Notes: generated by a model not told the origin, from the letters alone. A stretch of DNA of 6,837 nucleotides from Gammaproteobacteria bacterium (GCA_029881775.1 JAOULY010000099.1:1-6837); one strand, 5' to 3'. Numbered from the stretch's first letter, positions 1 through 6,064 are shown. Numbers and translations: made by a program.

Positions 1-352
1 CACGCCGCCGCGCCAACTCCTCAAGCTCGCGCATGGCCGATTCGACATCCACACCGGCGGCCGCGGCGGTCTCCAGGTGCGCCTGCAACTCCGCCTCTGT
101 CAGCTGCGCGGCGGCCTTACGGCTAGCGGGCCGGACAGGACGCAGGATCCGCCAGCTTAGCCAGGCACCGAAGCCCAGCATCACACTGGCAAGTGCCGCA
201 ATAAGCACCACCACCCAGGCCGGTGCCGACTGCAGTTGCTGCCAGAGTGACAGACCAAACTGCGCCGCACTCAACACAATCGCCAACAACACCAGCACGC
301 CAACAAAGGCGAGGACGGCCAGGATCAGTCTGAAAGTCGTGCTGCGAGCCAT
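1..352 (-). CDS. N-terminal part of a two-helix membrane protein, possibly a membrane-anchored GTPase (partial)
   Basis: The minus strand reads open from an ATG at 352-350 to the window edge, giving 117 codons of a 5'-complete, 3'-truncated gene. It begins MARSTTFRLILAVLAF. Two hydrophobic segments are visible at about residues 8-30 and 45-66, joined by a short loop with the motif LSLWQQLQ. After them come a basic patch (RILRPVRPASRK) and a predicted helix with VDVESAMRELEELARRR just before the edge. From memory, this order (two helices, then a helix with a GVDV...ELxELARRR pattern) precedes the G-domain in membrane-associated GTPases of the Era/YcjF-DUF697 type in gammaproteobacteria. The G1 motif would lie outside the window, so the family call is tentative. 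No good Shine-Dalgarno is seen upstream of the ATG. The gene is divergent from the membrane protein at 716. A plus-strand ORF over the same bases is Ala/Ser/Arg-rich and looks like a shadow. Confidence 0.75.
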   Translation of the reverse strand, partial: MARSTTFRLILAVLAFVGVLVLLAIVLSAAQFGLSLWQQLQSAPAWVVVLIAALASVMLGFGAWLSWRILRPVRPASRKAAAQLTEAELQAHLETAAAAGVDVESAMRELEELARRR

Positions 353-427
353 GAAAGGAAACCGTTTATAAAGCCAAACCGCAAATATACATGAGTTGGC
401 ACGCATTGCAGGCCCGAAACAAGACTG

Positions 428-579
428 CAGGAGCAAACACCGTCCGCGAAGGTCTTACAGGAGCACCTCACAAGCCTGACACAACGCTGTAGGAGCGGAC
501 GCCGTCCGCGAACCCCTTACAGGAGCACCCCGCAAGCCAAATACAACGCCGTAGGAGCGGACGCCGTCCGCGAACCCCG
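428..579. repeat. 62-bp tandem repeat with REP-like hairpins (about 2.5 copies)
   Basis: The motif AGGAGC...CCGTCCGCGAA starts at 429, 491 and 553, an exact 62-bp spacing. Each full unit contains AGGAGCGGACGCCGTCCGCG (the first copy is diverged: AGGAGCAAACACCGTCCGCG), which folds as CGGAC-GCC-GTCCG, then a second AGGAGCACC...CAAGCC segment. The third copy stops after CGCGAACCCC, where a different repeat begins at 578. The GTAGGAGCGG...CGCGAA pattern resembles REP sequences known from pseudomonads and xanthomonads. Together with the two repeats after it, this fills most of the 353-715 interval; no gene is seen there, and nothing else is clear apart from a ribosome-binding site for the gene at 716. 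Confidence 0.85.
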
Positions 580-613
580 TCATTGCGAGGAGCGTAGCGA
601 CGAAGCAATCTCC
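578..613. repeat. Dispersed palindromic repeat (CATTGCGAGGAGCG...GAAGCAATC type)
   Basis: This segment starts CGTCATTGCGAGGAGCG and ends GACGAAGCAATCTCC, with ATTGC and GCAAT as outer complementary ends. The same type of sequence is, from general knowledge, a common dispersed intergenic repeat in several proteobacteria. It begins exactly where the third 62-bp unit breaks off, so one element appears to have landed in another or to share its end. Confidence 0.65.
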
Positions 614-629
614 AAATAAATGCGCGACT

Positions 630-653
630 GCAGGAGCGCCTTGCAGGCGCGAT
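630..653. repeat. REP-like hairpin
   Basis: GCAGGAGCGCCTTGCAGGCG folds with stem GCGCC (636-640) and GGCGC (646-650) around a 5-base loop. The leading GCAGGAGCG resembles the start of the 62-bp units, so it may be a diverged relative. It lies about 60 bp upstream of the start of the membrane protein gene. Confidence 0.6.
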
Positions 654-715
654 TAACATGCATTGCACTGCTACAACTGGCAAAATAACCGCACCGGCAC
701 ACCCGAGGCATCCTG

Positions 716-1270
716 ATGGCCCAATTCAATCTCCTGGCGTTTTTCAAGTTCCTGATCGGCATCTTCCTGCTGCAGGGCGCGACGGCACTACTGCTGTTAA
801 CAGCACAGGATGCCGACCTTGAAAAAACCGGCTGGCTGATCGGCGCACTCGGCATCCTGATCGGCATCATCGCCGCACTCTGGTTTACCTCCATCACCGG
901 CCATGCAAGCCAGCATTCCTTCGCCCGCGCCAGCGAGAAATTCAACCGGCAACGCGACCGCATCCGCCGGCAGGCCGAAAAGGAAAAAACCCGCGAGATA
1001 AAAGACAGCCACCAGCAACTGTTGCGCGAATCCCGGCGCCTGCAGAATCGCTCGACCCTGAAACTGGGTGGCGCACTGTCCGGCATTGCCGGCCTGGGTG
1101 TATTGCTGCTGTTCACCCAGTTCATGACGCTCGGCCTGCTGGCCGTATCCGCAACCGGCGGCGCACTGCTCGGTTATGGCATCCGCGCACGCCAGTACCC
1201 GGCACTGGGCCGCTCAGCCAATACAACGCCGGCGCAGATCAGTGAAAAGACGATTGGCGAAGAAAAATGA
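716..1270 (+). CDS. Four-helix inner-membrane protein of unknown function
   Basis: This 184-residue protein starts at an ATG preceded by GAGG at 705-708, seven bases upstream, which supports the start. Hydrophobic segments lie at about residues 8-29, 38-58, 117-137 and 138-156. Between helices 2 and 3 (about 66-112) is a long, strongly charged, Arg/Lys/Glu/Gln-rich stretch likely to form a cytoplasmic helix or short coiled coil (for example RQRDRIRRQAEKEKTREIKD). The tail after helix 4 is short and polar. There is no signal peptide cleavage site, and no catalytic motif is recognised. It is transcribed away from the membrane protein at 1-352; two divergent membrane genes could be functionally linked, but the repeat-filled gap argues against a shared compact promoter. 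No intrinsic terminator follows; the 66-bp array starts 24 bases after the stop. A minus-strand ORF over 580-1125 is a shadow. Confidence 0.85.
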   Translation: MAQFNLLAFFKFLIGIFLLQGATALLLLTAQDADLEKTGWLIGALGILIGIIAALWFTSITGHASQHSFARASEKFNRQRDRIRRQAEKEKTREIKDSHQQLLRESRRLQNRSTLKLGGALSGIAGLGVLLLFTQFMTLGLLAVSATGGALLGYGIRARQYPALGRSANTTPAQISEKTIGEEK

Positions 1271-1294
1271 TTAGCTGGATATAGTGTCAGTCGC

Positions 1295-1645
1295 CGTAGC
1301 CCGGATGAAACGTAGTGAAATCCGGGGAGACGCTCCCGGATTACGCTGCACTCCATCCGGGCTACGGTTGTGGAAACGTAGTGGAATACGGGGAGACGCT
1401 CCCGGATTACGTTGCACTCCATCCGGGCTACGGTTGTGGAAACGTAGTGGAATACGGGGAGACGCTCCCGGATTACGTTGCACTCCATCCGGGCTACGGT
1501 TGTGGAAACGTAGTGGAATACGGGGAGACGCTCCCGGATTACGCTGCACTCCATCCGGGCTACGGTTGTGGAAACGTAGTGGAATACGGGGAGACGCTCC
1601 CGGATTACGCTGCACTCCATCCGGGCTACGGTTGTGGAAACGTAG
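1295..1645. repeat. 66-bp tandem array of palindromic repeats (five units)
   Basis: The landmark GAGACGCTCCCGGATTACG occurs at 1327, 1393, 1459, 1525 and 1591, an exact 66-bp period. The units are almost identical; the clearest difference is GCTGCA versus GTTGCA (units 2 and 3 carry the T). Each unit has a right arm CCCGGATTACGCTGCACTCC followed by ATCCGGGCTACG. The first unit keeps the matching left arm CGTAGCCCGGATGAAACG, giving a full imperfect hairpin. In later units the left arm has diverged (GTTGTGGAAACGTAGTGG). The hairpin type CGTAGCCCGGAT...ATCCGGGCTACG is a common dispersed repeat in gammaproteobacteria. The last unit is cut at 1645, where a different inverted repeat begins. Because 66 is divisible by three and the unit lacks stops in several frames, long artificial ORFs run through the array on both strands. 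Confidence 0.93.
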
Positions 1646-1706
1646 GGTGCGCCGTGCGCACCAGTCGCTGCTGCAAGTATCACCGGTGCGCACGGCGCAC
1701 CCTACG
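1641..1706. repeat. Perfect 22-bp inverted repeat (GGTGCGCACGGCGCACC type)
   Basis: The left arm (1641-1662) begins CGTAGGGTGCGCCGTGCGCA and the right arm (1685-1706) is its exact reverse complement, ending GCGCACCCTACG. The loop is 22 bases (1663-1684). The arm also contains an internal GGTGCGC/GCGCACC near-palindrome. The first five bases, CGTAG, are shared with the last unit of the 66-bp array. No T-tract follows, so it does not look like an intrinsic terminator. Confidence 0.9.
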
Positions 1707-1733
1707 ATGTATCTTGAAATCAGTAAAAAAGAA

Positions 1734-1791
1734 AAAGGTGTCAGAGCACGTTTAACTCTAATATAAGTAGAAAACGTGCTCTGACACCTTT
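1734..1791. repeat. Palindromic element A (AAAGGTGTCAG family)
   Basis: The left arm, AAAGGTGTCAGAGCACGTTT (1734-1753), and the right arm (1772-1791) are perfect 20-bp reverse complements around an 18-base AT-rich loop that contains TATAAG. The outer end AAAGGTGTCAG matches the ends of elements C, D and E (AAAGGGGACAG or AAAGGGGTCAG), and CAGAGCAC is shared with element B. It lies 32 bases before the amidohydrolase start codon, so it sits in that gene's probable promoter or leader region. Confidence 0.9.
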
Positions 1792-1823
1792 ATTCCCAGG
1801 CAACCGGTAATGTTTACAGGATC

Positions 1824-2690
1824 ATGCTCCACATAATTACGCTGCTCGGCCTGGCAGTACTGCTGCCGGCCAGCCTCAGTGCCGGGCCGCTGTTCGATGG
1901 CCACCTGCACTACAACGCGACGCATGCCGCGCACTACAGCCCGCAGCAGATCATCGAGAAGCTGGCATGCAACGGCATCAGGCATGCCGTCGTCTCCGGC
2001 ATGCCCGCCTCGCACACGGCAAGCCTGTATCGACAGGCACCCGCGCGCATCGTGCCATTGCTCGGCGTCTACCGCAGTCCTGATGACAAGATAGCCTGGC
2101 CCAAAGATGCAAGCCTGCCGGCGCGCATCGAGGCCGCGCTCAACACGGGCATATGGCGCGGCATCGGCGAGCTGCATATTTTTGCCAGTGATCGCCACAG
2201 TCCGGTGTTTCGCCGCATCATCGAACTGGCCGCGCAACACCGGCTGCCCGTGCAAATACACGGTGACCCGGCCGTGATCGATACCGTTTACGACATCGCC
2301 GCGTCGCAAGCCGTGATCTGGGCGCACGCAGGCACCTTTCCCTACCCCGACCTCGTCGCCGATTACCTGCAGCGTTACCCGGCACTGACCGTCGATCTCT
2401 CGGTTCGCGATGAGCGCATTGCGCCGAACGGCGAGATCAGTGATGACTGGTATGAACTGTTCGTCCGCTTTCCCGACCGCTTCATCGTCGGCGTCGACAC
2501 CTATAGCCTGGCACGCTGGCAAGACTTCGATGCGGCAGTGGCAACAGTGCGCCACTGGCTTGCACAATTACCCGACGCAGTCGCCCGCCTGCTGGCCCAT
2601 GACAATGCCGCTGCATTGTTTGGCATAACAGAAAAGTCTATGCAGCCAGACGCCATGAAATTACCGGGGCCAGAGCACAATTGTTCCTGA
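1824..2690 (+). CDS. Exported amidohydrolase-family metal-dependent hydrolase
   Basis: The 288-residue protein opens with a hydrophobic segment (residues 2-18) that looks like a signal peptide, with likely cleavage near LSA-20; its n-region lacks Lys or Arg, which is atypical. The mature part is a TIM-barrel amidohydrolase of the PF04909-like type. Visible candidate metal ligands and catalytic residues are HLH (27, 29) in DGHLH, Glu116 and His118 in GELHIF, His146 in QIHGDP, His168 in WAHAGT and Asp225 in GVDTY. DNAAALFG at 260-267 is the usual end of the fold. A hydrolase or decarboxylase acting in the periplasm is likely; the substrate cannot be read from the sequence. The start has only a weak AGG three bases upstream, and no better in-frame start is seen. 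The tail after residue 267 is oddly extended, and its last seven residues (282-288) plus the stop are encoded by palindrome B. Confidence 0.88.
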   Translation: MLHIITLLGLAVLLPASLSAGPLFDGHLHYNATHAAHYSPQQIIEKLACNGIRHAVVSGMPASHTASLYRQAPARIVPLLGVYRSPDDKIAWPKDASLPARIEAALNTGIWRGIGELHIFASDRHSPVFRRIIELAAQHRLPVQIHGDPAVIDTVYDIAASQAVIWAHAGTFPYPDLVADYLQRYPALTVDLSVRDERIAPNGEISDDWYELFVRFPDRFIVGVDTYSLARWQDFDAAVATVRHWLAQLPDAVARLLAHDNAAALFGITEKSMQPDAMKLPGPEHNCS

Positions 2691-2720
2691 TATTCGCGGA
2701 AATTGTGCTCTGCCCTCCCC
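2666..2720. repeat. Palindromic element B overlapping the 3' end of the amidohydrolase gene
   Basis: The core arms CAGAGCACAATT (2671-2682) and AATTGTGCTCTG (2701-2712) are perfectly complementary around an 18-base loop. The pairing continues outward as GGGG against CCCT with one bulged base. The end GGGGCCAGAGCAC resembles the ends of A (CAGAGCAC) and of C, D and E (GGGGWCAG). The left arm is inside the amidohydrolase coding sequence; the TGA is in the loop. It may also act as a transcript end, although no T-tract follows. The 2721-2898 stretch beyond it holds no gene or clear signal. Confidence 0.82.
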
Positions 2721-2898
2721 CGACCCGGATTCACAGTCTGGAATAATACCGCGGACCTGAACGTCTATTACTGGTGAGAACGGAGTTCACTCTTCCGTTT
2801 CAGCTCAGGGTTACCGCCAATTGGTGGCTATCTATCAACCTGTTACGAGCGGGCCAGGCAAATATCCGCAGCACGTTGCCGGCTTAATAATAATTCTC

Positions 2899-2904
2899 AG
2901 GAGG
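2899..2904 (+). promoter_or_regulatory. Ribosome-binding site deciding the start of the SoxB-like gene
   Basis: AGGAGG is a strong Shine-Dalgarno sequence nine bases before the ATG at 2914. The frame is open further upstream to an ATG-like start near 2821-2823, but the 31 extra residues would precede a complete signal peptide, so 2914 is preferred. Confidence 0.9.
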
Positions 2905-2913
2905 AACGCACGC

Positions 2914-5028
2914 ATGAAATCCACAATTGTGAATACCGGCCGCAGATTGCTGTGGCCGCTGGCGCTGGTGATGGGGTCATTTACATCCCAGGCCATTGCC
3001 GAGAACACTGTCACGCTGATCGAAATGGGTGACCTGCACGGCACACTGGTTCCGCATGCCGCGGTACTCAAGAACGCCGACGGGTCAGAACGACAGGTCG
3101 CCAGCGCGGGCGGCCTCGCCCGGCTCAAGACCGTGGTGGACGACATCCGCGCGGATAATCCCGAGGCAGTGTTGCTATCGGCCGGTGACCTGACCCACGG
3201 CAGCGCGGAGACCCTGTTCACCGTCGGCGATATCATGATGAAGGCGATGAATGCCTTTGACATCGACGTGTTTACACCGGGCAACTGGGACTTTGGCTAT
3301 GGCCCCGCCGTGTTCCGTAACCGCTTTGCGAGCTTCGGGCCGAAACCGGGCATCCCGCCCAATATCGCGGTCATGGCCGGCTACATCGATTGCAGCGACA
3401 ACACCTGCACCGAAGAAAAGGGCATCATCCGCGCAGACTTCCCGTCAGTGGCCATCAACCTGTATAACGCAGCGCCCATTCCGGCAGCCCTGCAGGGTAA
3501 ACGGGTACTGGATCCCTACCGCATCCTCGAGCGTGGCGGGGTGAAGATCGCCGTGATCGGGATTACCGCCCCCATCGTCCCGCAGCAGGCCGACGTGTTC
3601 AATATCGGCCTGCGCTTCACGCAGGGTGTCGAGGAACTGCCCGACATCCTCGCCGAGGTCAACGCCGCCGGCGCGGACCTGATCGTGGTGCAATCGGAAC
3701 TCGGCATGTCACAGAACATCGAGATCGCACGCAACTTCAAGGATATCGACGTGATGTACTCGGCGCACACGCACGAGATCACGCTGGGTGCGTTGCTGGC
3801 CGATGAGAGCGGCGTAGTCAGAACCACACCCGGCCTGCCGCTGAGTGGCGCCGAGAAAAGCCTCCTGGCGCGCGGCGCGGCGATCGTCGTCGAAACCAAT
3901 CGCGACATGTACGTCGGCAGGCTTGATGTACAGGTTGCAGACGGCAAGGTCATCGACTTCGAATGGCAGGCCATCCCGGTTGATGACTCCATTCCGGCCG
4001 ATCCGGCCATGGCCGCACTGGTCGCGGAACTGGAGGAGGACTTCATTGCCGGTGAAGACGGCATCGTCAAGACGCATGTGTTCCTGCCCGGGGCATACTG
4101 TACGCCCGGCTGCGGCGCACCGGGTGAGCGCGGTCATTACCTGACCGATAGCCTGGACATGGTGGTCGGCGAGACCGATACCCTGCTGCTACGCCATCAC
4201 GTGCTGGAAGACACGCTGAACAACTGGCTGGCGGATGCCATTCGCACCGAGACGGACGAGGTGGTATTCAACGCAGGCAACGATCCGTGGAACGGCGTGG
4301 ACATCTCCATGAGCAACGGCTTCCGCTTCGGCAATGCCGTCCTTCCCGGCGGTGACATCACCCTGCGCGACCTGTATACCTGGTTCCCGGTCGGGCCGGC
4401 CATCATTGTCGGTGAATTTGCCGGACAGGCCATCGAGGCCAGCCTGGAAGAAATCCTCTCGGCCGTGTTCAACCGCAACGCCTTCCTGCAGCGCGGCGGC
4501 TGGTACCTGGGACTGGCCAACATGACCCAGGAGATCGACCTAGACAACCGGCCGTTCAGTAGTTCCAGTGGCCGTATCGTCCAAACGAAGATCGGCGGTG
4601 CGCCGCTGGATACCAGCAAGCGCTATGTCTTCGCCTCCTGCTATGGACACGGTGATGCCATCGACCGGGTCTGCCGCAGCGGCGGCGGTTCCGAACACCG
4701 CTTCCTCGAACTGGCCGATGCGACGGACTACACCAGCGCCATCAGCATCACCGACCCGGTCCTGCTACCCCCGACCGGACCGATCAGGCGGTCCGCACCG
4801 TTCAGGTACGTGCACCCGGTCCACCTGCTGCGTCGTCACCTCGATCGCATCGGTACGGTAACGGATGCCTACGGTGTCGGACGCATCAAGACGGTCGACT
4901 CAAGGCAACAGGATGCGAGCGGCGAATACCCGGCCGTACCGGCACCTGTGTCTGCACCCGACCCCACCTTCGTACAACCGCCGCAAGGTGCGGGACCGAA
5001 GTTCTTCTCCGGTCATATCGGTCACTAG
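2914..5028 (+). CDS. Secreted SoxB-like / 5'-nucleotidase-family phosphoesterase with altered active site
   Basis: The 704-residue protein has a classic signal peptide (MKSTIVNTGRRLLWP..., cleavage likely after AIA-29), so it should act in the periplasm. The N-terminal metallophosphoesterase domain (about 32-300) shows GDLHG (Asp40, His42), AGDLTHG (Asp92), GNWDFGYG (Asn124, Trp125) and AHTH (His285, His287). The C-terminal 5'-nucleotidase-type domain (about 420-600) shows SNGFRFG (Arg471), LPGGDITLRDLYTWFPVGP and LQRGGWYL. GNWDFGYG, GFRxG..LPG..IT and the QRGG segment recall SoxB, the thiosulfohydrolase of the Sox pathway, more than UshA or NadN. Two substitutions stand out: Trp125 where nucleotidases have the catalytic His of GNH(E/D), and Glu262 (QSELG) where a metal-binding His (S/T-H-x-G) is usual. 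Cysteine pairs 160/165, 396/400 and 576/587 could form disulfides. The tail from about 660 is Pro-rich. Substrate unknown; no other sox genes are in the window. Confidence 0.9.
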   Translation: MKSTIVNTGRRLLWPLALVMGSFTSQAIAENTVTLIEMGDLHGTLVPHAAVLKNADGSERQVASAGGLARLKTVVDDIRADNPEAVLLSAGDLTHGSAETLFTVGDIMMKAMNAFDIDVFTPGNWDFGYGPAVFRNRFASFGPKPGIPPNIAVMAGYIDCSDNTCTEEKGIIRADFPSVAINLYNAAPIPAALQGKRVLDPYRILERGGVKIAVIGITAPIVPQQADVFNIGLRFTQGVEELPDILAEVNAAGADLIVVQSELGMSQNIEIARNFKDIDVMYSAHTHEITLGALLADESGVVRTTPGLPLSGAEKSLLARGAAIVVETNRDMYVGRLDVQVADGKVIDFEWQAIPVDDSIPADPAMAALVAELEEDFIAGEDGIVKTHVFLPGAYCTPGCGAPGERGHYLTDSLDMVVGETDTLLLRHHVLEDTLNNWLADAIRTETDEVVFNAGNDPWNGVDISMSNGFRFGNAVLPGGDITLRDLYTWFPVGPAIIVGEFAGQAIEASLEEILSAVFNRNAFLQRGGWYLGLANMTQEIDLDNRPFSSSSGRIVQTKIGGAPLDTSKRYVFASCYGHGDAIDRVCRSGGGSEHRFLELADATDYTSAISITDPVLLPPTGPIRRSAPFRYVHPVHLLRRHLDRIGTVTDAYGVGRIKTVDSRQQDASGEYPAVPAPVSAPDPTFVQPPQGAGPKFFSGHIGH

Positions 5029-5054
5029 CCGGCACAGCACAACACTCATGACCC

Positions 5055-5082
5055 GGCCCGCTCCACCTGGAGCGGGCCTTTT
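5055..5082 (+). terminator. Intrinsic terminator of the SoxB-like gene
   Basis: A perfect 10-bp GC-rich stem, GGCCCGCTCC (5055-5064) and GGAGCGGGCC (5069-5078), encloses an ACCT loop and is followed at once by TTTT. It lies 26 bases after the TAG stop at 5026-5028, and palindrome C starts at the next base. Confidence 0.93.
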
Positions 5083-5137
5083 AAGAAAGGGGACAGATTT
5101 ATTTAATCTTGGATTAAATAAATCTGTCCCCTTTCTT
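5083..5137. repeat. Palindromic element C (AAAGGGGACAGATTTATTTAAT hairpin)
   Basis: The left arm (5083-5108), AAGAAAGGGGACAGATTTAT onward, and the right arm (5112-5137) are perfect 26-bp reverse complements around a 3-base loop. Its inner part is AT-rich, unlike the neighbouring genes. It is nearly identical to element E, about 980 bp away. It starts directly after the intrinsic terminator, in the gap between two convergent genes. Confidence 0.93.
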
Positions 5138-5151
5138 TATTGTTGATGCGG

Positions 5152-5502
5152 TCAGCGACCCGAACCGATGACCGTGAGAAAGGATGCAGAGAGTTCGCCA
5201 CGGCCTGCCTTATCTAGAATTTCCTGTGCCGTCTGCACAATTTCCGACAGGGGACCGGAAAGAAACACCATACCCAGTTGCAGGGTCGCTACGATATCTG
5301 CAATCGGGTTACTGGCATTCGCATGGGGCGGCTTGAAAAATACCATATTGATCTCGCCTACCTCGGAGGGGATTTGCTCACAACCACCACCGGGGGCGAC
5401 AAACGCGAACAGCTCCTCCGGGTTGTGGATGGCCACACTCTCCTCTTTGAACTCACCGTCCGCGGCCTGTACCGTAAATTCAACTGCCAGGATTGGATTC
5501 AT
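5152..5502 (-). CDS. Small soluble protein of unknown function
   Basis: This 116-residue protein is read from an ATG at 5502-5500 with a good AGGAG nine bases upstream, so it is likely a true gene despite no recognised family. It begins MNPILAVEFTVQAADGEFKE, suggesting a beta-strand N-terminus. It has an APGGGC motif at 36-41, an acidic/hydrophobic middle (EVGEINMVFFKPPHANASNP) and a predicted amphipathic helix at about 68-97 (IADIVATLQLGMVFLSGPLS). There is no signal peptide or convincing membrane segment, so it is probably cytoplasmic. It converges with the SoxB-like gene and is divergent from the small membrane gene at 5708. With that gene it lies between the nearly identical palindromes C and E. 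The long plus-strand ORF over the same bases is a shadow. Confidence 0.75.
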   Translation of the reverse strand: MNPILAVEFTVQAADGEFKEESVAIHNPEELFAFVAPGGGCEQIPSEVGEINMVFFKPPHANASNPIADIVATLQLGMVFLSGPLSEIVQTAQEILDKAGRGELSASFLTVIGSGR

Positions 5503-5511
5503 GGATGCTTG

Positions 5512-5516
5512 CTCCT
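5512..5516 (-). promoter_or_regulatory. Ribosome-binding site of the small minus-strand gene
   Basis: AGGAG on the minus strand, nine bases before the ATG at 5502, is the main evidence that this strand, rather than the overlapping plus-strand ORF, is the coding one. Confidence 0.8.
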
Positions 5517-5602
5517 GTTATCAGTATCAACAAAGATCCGGAAACGAAATCATAATAAGTGATCGGTATGCAACCATAAAGGCAAATCAGGGGCAGACCA
5601 GA

Positions 5603-5688
5603 ATTAAAGGGGTCAGCACCCTTTTTTCTTTAGCATCCAGTGCGTATTCTTCTATCGCAAATGAAAAAAGAGTACTGACCCCTTTAAT
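5603..5688. repeat. Palindromic element D (AAAGGGGTCAG family, long loop)
   Basis: The left arm 5603-5631 (ATTAAAGGGGTCAGCACCCT then a T-rich run) pairs imperfectly with the right arm 5660-5688 (AATGAAAAAAGAGTACTGAC then CCCTTTAAT). Most of 29 positions match, including the whole ATTAAAGGGGTCAG end. The 28-base loop is the longest of the set. It lies between the divergent small genes, ending 19 bases before the ATG at 5708, so it is in the leader of that gene. Just outside it, 5589-5605 reads AGGGGCAGACCAGAATT, possibly a remnant of another member. Confidence 0.85.
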
Positions 5689-5707
5689 CGCAGAAAACCG
5701 GACCGAC

Positions 5708-6064
5708 ATGCTTATGGAGCAGAGACAAAGCCCAGGAAATACAGGTAGCGTTACCCTATTCAACCAGGTGGGACCCCTGCGGCTGCTGTTCGCTGCGCTC
5801 GTTGTCTTTTGCCTGTTGCTGGCATTTCTCCCGGACGGCAATGGCACTGGCTGGTATGTACTTTCCGCCCATGTAGCACCGGCACTTGTGGTTCTGATCA
5901 TATGGGTTCTGCTGTTCGACCTGCTGATGGCATCGATACTCATGTCGCAGAAACATGACCAGGAGCGGCTGCGTTATCGCCACATATTGCTGTGGGACGG
6001 CTCCTTGCTTGTTACGCTGATCGCCTTCTGGGGCCCTTTCTTTACTTCCTTGCTAACCAATTAA
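5708..6064 (+). CDS. Small three-helix membrane protein of unknown function
   Basis: This 118-residue protein starts at the first ATG after element D; a second in-frame ATG follows at 5714. Neither has a good Shine-Dalgarno, so the exact start is uncertain. The frame is open much further upstream, to 5168, but that part overlaps the antisense gene and element D and is not believed. After a polar N-terminus (MLMEQRQSPGNTGS) come hydrophobic segments at about 23-41, 51-79 and 93-116. Between the second and third is a charged loop, SQKHDQERLRYR (80-91). The positive charge there suggests it faces the cytoplasm. Asp71 inside the second segment and Trp/Asp near the start of the third (LLWDGS) are unusual polar features. 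The TAA stop abuts element E. No family is recognised. Confidence 0.68.
   Translation: MLMEQRQSPGNTGSVTLFNQVGPLRLLFAALVVFCLLLAFLPDGNGTGWYVLSAHVAPALVVLIIWVLLFDLLMASILMSQKHDQERLRYRHILLWDGSLLVTLIAFWGPFFTSLLTN

Noticed and set aside
33..371. Plus-strand 112-residue ORF at the left edge
   Set aside because: Its composition is Ala/Ser/Thr/Arg-rich and low in complexity, while the minus strand gives a coherent two-helix membrane protein from an ATG at 352.
428..1645. CRISPR arrays suggested by regularly spaced repeats
   Set aside because: In both arrays the whole unit repeats, including what would be spacers, and no cas gene is present.
1174..1766. Long open reading frames on both strands through the 66-bp array, giving repetitive proteins
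   Set aside because: The period is a multiple of three and the unit lacks stops in these frames, so several frames stay open together by construction. There is no ribosome-binding site, and the sequence is a known type of intergenic palindrome.
1758..2567. Minus-strand 269-residue ORF opposite the amidohydrolase
   Set aside because: The plus strand contains the full set of amidohydrolase metal-binding motifs in order; the antisense frame shows none and is a shadow of GC-rich codon use.
2821..2913. Longer start for the SoxB-like gene
   Set aside because: It would put 31 residues ahead of a complete signal peptide and ignore the strong AGGAGG at 2899-2904.
5168..5707. Upstream extension of the plus-strand small membrane protein to nearly 300 residues
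   Set aside because: The extension is antisense to a gene with a strong ribosome-binding site, passes through palindrome D, and has a composition unlike a real protein; the hydrophobic protein proper starts near 5708.
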